Below the pieces are notes generated by a model. The model did no database searches. It was not told the DNA's origin and was given only the letters and a program-made list of their open reading frames with translations. From Phycisphaerae bacterium (GTDB taxonomy: Bacteria; Planctomycetota; Phycisphaerae; Phycisphaerales; Phycisphaeraceae), in NCBI GenBank assembly GCA_002688155.1, contig NZCH01000095.1:1-7774 (forward strand): a DNA stretch of 7,774 nucleotides. Direction: 5' to 3'. Positions within the stretch are counted from its first letter, which is position 1. The number at the start of each line of letters is the position of its first letter. The position numbers were made by a program, and so were the translations under genes. Below, in pieces: positions 5,839 to 7,774 of this stretch.

Positions 5839-6424
5839 CATCCCCCGTCTGATCGCACTGTTCGAGCCGCACTGCAACGGTGTCGATCGCCAGCACTTCG
5901 CGGGCGCCGGTAATGCGAACGTACTGCAGCCCCAGTTGCCCGATCGGCCCCAGGCCGACAATCGCCACCGTGTTGCCCATCGTGTGCTGCGCGCGGCGCA
6001 CGGCGGTCTGCGTGATCGTCGCGAGGGTACCAAACGTCCCCTGCGCGTCGGTGATGTCGGCCGGCAGTTTGATGACGGACTCACCGGGCACGACCCACCG
6101 CTCACAATGGCCGGTGCATGAGAACACGCGGTCGCCGACCTGAATCGGCGTGCCCGTCGCATCCACGACCGGCACGTCGTCCGCGGGCGCGACCTGTTCC
6201 ACCACCCCCACAGCGCTGTAACCCGGCTCGAACGGGTACTTCACCCACGACGCCCAGTTCGTGCCCTCCCCAAACTCACCGCGATAGCAATAACATTCCG
6301 TGCCCGTGCTGATCAAACTCACCGCCATGCGCACAAGCACTTGCCCGGCCTGCGGCTCGGGCAACTCGTTATCAACCACCGCCGCCTGCCGCGGCGCAGT
6401 GAACACGATCTTTCGCGTTTGCAT
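5771..6424 (-). pseudogene. Truncated MDR-family (zinc-type alcohol dehydrogenase-like) oxidoreductase
   Basis: Medium-chain dehydrogenase/reductase, NAD(P)-dependent, but only 217 residues against about 340. The N-terminal GroES-like domain is intact: LISTGTECYCYRGEF at 37-51, WASWVKYPFEPGYSAVGVV at 57-75, GDRVFSC at 97-103. It has PGYS where classical zinc alcohol dehydrogenases have GHE, as in BchC-like and related MDR proteins. The nucleotide-binding motif GLGPIG at 157-162 and the second Rossmann strand, EVLAIDT, are present. Recognisable homology stops near residue 190-200 (about 5830-5860); the rest of the Rossmann fold and the closing catalytic strands are missing, and the last 20-odd codons are antisense to the lipoprotein tail. 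The start is well supported by GAGG eight bases upstream of the ATG. A deletion or rearrangement at the 3' end is the simplest explanation. It is probably inactive, although a stable fragment cannot be excluded. Confidence 0.8.
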
Positions 6425-6483
6425 GGATCATCCTCGTTGTGTGCAGTGCCGGACAATCCAGGCCCGCGTCTGAGAAGCGCCCG

Positions 6484-6545
6484 CGAGGCATACCCAGGTC
6501 ATCGCACCACAACTCGCTGCGCTCGCAGTGTCGGGCTTGGGTGCG
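6484..6545. repeat. Possible dispersed repeat in the MDR-thiC gap
   Basis: This stretch contains the small palindrome CTGCGCTCGCAG and on the minus strand would read as HCERSEL, a peptide often produced by spurious translation of GCGAGCGCAGCGAG-type dispersed repeats. Only one copy is in the window, so the call is tentative. The remainder of 6425-6583 shows nothing I can name; a promoter for the dehydrogenase gene must lie there. Confidence 0.25.
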
Positions 6546-6583
6546 AACATTTGACTGTTGGTGTTCGTCGTTGTCCAACGCGT

Positions 6584-6612
6584 TTGCTCTGTCCGCGCAC
6601 AGCGCGTAGCAT
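6584..6612 (+). promoter_or_regulatory. Promoter of the thiC transcript
   Basis: TTGCTC at 6584-6589, a 17-base spacer and TAGCAT at 6607-6612. Transcription should begin near A6619, just ahead of the first aptamer stem, which is where a riboswitch leader would be expected to start. Confidence 0.55.
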
Positions 6613-6618
6613 GATCGC

Positions 6619-6731
6619 AAAGTTCTCTCGGGGTGTCCCTGACAAACCAGGGGACTAAGAGCACACCCGTGGAACCTTATCTGCAAGCAACGCCGACTGC
6701 GCGAGGCCGGGCAGCGTAGGCACTGGCGAAC
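6619..6731 (+). promoter_or_regulatory. TPP riboswitch (THI element) controlling thiC
   Basis: This leader RNA senses thiamine pyrophosphate and represses thiamine synthesis genes. The recognisable parts come in order: GGGGTG at 6630-6635 pairing with CACCC at 6664-6668 (P2); CCCTG 6637-6641 with CAGGG 6648-6652 (P3); CTAAGA at 6655-6660 in the place of CUGAGA; ACCCGT 6665-6670; GAACCTTATCTG 6673-6684 in the place of GAACCUGAUCUG; and GCAGCGTAGG at 6711-6720, closing P5 (CTGC 6681-6684 with GCAG 6711-6714). GTTC 6622-6625 with GAAC 6728-6731 may be P1; that stem is weak. The P5 loop is long, at 26 bases. Two ligand-contact positions differ from consensus. Position ahead of thiC makes the identification firm. 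Confidence 0.85.
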
Positions 6732-6804
6732 ACGGCCTCTGGGCGTGACACGTCCAGCGATGCGCTCACCGCAGAAAGCCCTTCCACGTGGTGTGAATCC
6801 GGCG

Positions 6805-6825
6805 CGACGCAACGTCGAAAGGACG
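6805..6825 (+). promoter_or_regulatory. thiC ribosome binding site with overlapping alternative hairpins
   Basis: GAAAGGA at 6817-6823 is the Shine-Dalgarno, seven bases before the ATG. CGACG 6805-6809 can pair with CGTCG 6813-6817, leaving most of the site free. Alternatively CGTC 6813-6816 can pair with GACG 6822-6825, putting the GAAAG into a loop. The stems exclude each other, so this could be the expression platform. The stems are short and the idea is inference. Confidence 0.35.
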
Positions 6826-6830
6826 CGACC

Positions 6831-7774
6831 ATGATCAGGCACGATGACCCGCACGACCGATGGGGCCAGTGGACTTTGCCGCCCGTGGGCAACGACCCGG
6901 GTACGTCCACACAAACGACGACACCCGGTAGTTTCGCCAGGCAGCCGCACATCGCGCCTGGTACGCGCGGCGCGTACACCTTCGCCAGCCCCGACACGCC
7001 CGGCATGCCCCCGCCCAGCGACAAAACCGCGTGGGACTTTTTGCCTCACGGGTGGGAGACGTGCGAGGGTGACCAGGCCCATGGATTGCATTCCGCGGGT
7101 TTCGATGCGAATGCGTCCGAAAGCACCACTTTCACGCAAGGTGACGGCACGATGCGCACCGTGCGCTACCCGCGGGAGTTTGCCGCAAGCACACAACTTG
7201 AGCACGCGCGCCTCGGCGTCATCACGCCACAGATGCAGCGCGTCTCCGAGCGCGAGCCGCATCTGACACCTGAGCAGGTGCGCGATGAGGTCGCCGCCGG
7301 GCGTATGGTCATCCCCGCCAACAAGGTGCACCTGGCGCATCATCTGGATCCGATGTGCATCGGCCGGGCGGGCAAAACAAAAATCAACGCCAACATCGGC
7401 GCATCGCCCGTGTCGTCCGGCACGGATGAGGAAGTCGAAAAACTGCGATGGGCAGAGCGCTGGCAGTCCGACACGCTCATGGACCTGTCCACCGGCGGCA
7501 ACCTGAACGAATGCCGCGACGCCATCGTCCAACATGCCACCGTACCCATCGGCACCGTGCCGATTTACGCGATGATCCTCGGCAGGAAGATTGAGGATCT
7601 GACGTATGACGACATCTTTCGCGAGGTCGAGCACCAGGCCCGGCAGGGCGTCGACTACATGACCATTCACGCCGGTGTGCTGCGCGAGCACATCAAGTAC
7701 GCCAGGCATCGCCTGATCGGCCTGGTCTCGCGCGGCGGAAGCCTGCTCGCCAAGTGGATGATCCACCACAACAA
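6831..7774 (+). CDS. thiC: Phosphomethylpyrimidine synthase ThiC, partial (runs off right edge)
   Basis: A radical-SAM enzyme that converts aminoimidazole ribotide to hydroxymethylpyrimidine phosphate, the pyrimidine half of thiamine. 314 codons are present and the frame is open at the window end, so the C-terminal iron-sulfur cysteines are not visible. Motifs: LEHARLGVITPQM at 123-135, PEQVRDEVAAGRMVIPAN at 147-164, KINANIGASPVSSGTDEEVE at 184-203, MDLSTGG at 217-223, VPIGTVPIY at 238-246, DYMTIHAGVLREH at 275-287 and VSRGGSLLAKWMIHH at 299-313. These match the shorter ThiC type without the E. coli N-terminal domain. The first 107 residues are a Pro/Gly/Thr-rich region I do not recognise. 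The start at 6831 has a good Shine-Dalgarno (GAAAGGA); an in-frame ATG at 7152 (residue 108) would give a more standard length. Regulation by the upstream TPP riboswitch is strongly implied. Confidence 0.95.
   Translation, partial: MIRHDDPHDRWGQWTLPPVGNDPGTSTQTTTPGSFARQPHIAPGTRGAYTFASPDTPGMPPPSDKTAWDFLPHGWETCEGDQAHGLHSAGFDANASESTTFTQGDGTMRTVRYPREFAASTQLEHARLGVITPQMQRVSEREPHLTPEQVRDEVAAGRMVIPANKVHLAHHLDPMCIGRAGKTKINANIGASPVSSGTDEEVEKLRWAERWQSDTLMDLSTGGNLNECRDAIVQHATVPIGTVPIYAMILGRKIEDLTYDDIFREVEHQARQGVDYMTIHAGVLREHIKYARHRLIGLVSRGGSLLAKWMIHHN

Noticed and set aside
5251..6162. Upstream two-thirds of the 441-codon minus frame that ends in MoaC
   Set aside because: Only the last part is MoaC. 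The rest is an out-of-frame reading of the dehydrogenase and antisense of the lipoprotein, so it is not a fusion protein.
6372..7769. Long minus-strand frame of 465 codons opposite thiC
   Set aside because: It is an antisense shadow of the unmistakable ThiC frame and the riboswitch; its translation has no recognisable domain and is Arg/His-rich as expected from the reverse of GC-rich coding DNA.

Overview
The window is GC-rich (third codon positions are mostly G or C) and has the flavour of a planctomycete, probably of the Phycisphaerae type. The signs are a solitary pilin-like secreted protein ending in an H-X-DG motif, a PEGA-domain lipoprotein, ThiC and MDR variants of the kind I associate with that phylum, genes without Shine-Dalgarno sites, and short AT-richer repeats in almost every gap. 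The assignment is inference from protein style, not from a marker gene.

Layout: (1) a minus-strand family-2 glycosyltransferase runs off the left edge (1-680). (2) A repeat-filled gap of 164 bp follows (681-844). (3) A minus-strand CLC anion channel/transporter with two CBS domains (845-2740). (4) A divergent gap holding a large nested palindrome (2741-2936). (5) A plus-strand prepilin-like protein (2937-3632). (6) Another repeat-filled gap. (7) A plus-strand metallo-beta-lactamase-fold hydrolase (3824-4807). (8) MoaC on the minus strand (4837-5250), convergent with it; its natural start seems to be missing, and a 7-bp tandem repeat sits where the start should be. (9) A plus-strand PEGA lipoprotein (5419-5838). 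(10) A minus-strand MDR dehydrogenase broken off in its Rossmann fold, whose end overlaps the lipoprotein tail (5771-6424). (11) A promoter, a TPP riboswitch and thiC on the plus strand (6584 to the right edge).

The genes do not form one pathway. Promoter, riboswitch and thiC form a clear regulatory unit for thiamine biosynthesis. MoaC serves molybdenum cofactor synthesis. The glycosyltransferase, CLC protein, pilin-like protein, hydrolase and lipoprotein are separate envelope or housekeeping functions. No defence system, CRISPR array, transposase, rRNA or tRNA was seen.

The points most worth a second look are two substitutions at ligand-contacting positions of the TPP aptamer, the intergenic repeat families (including a 28-bp inverted pair flanking the CLC gene), the moaC start, and the truncated dehydrogenase.
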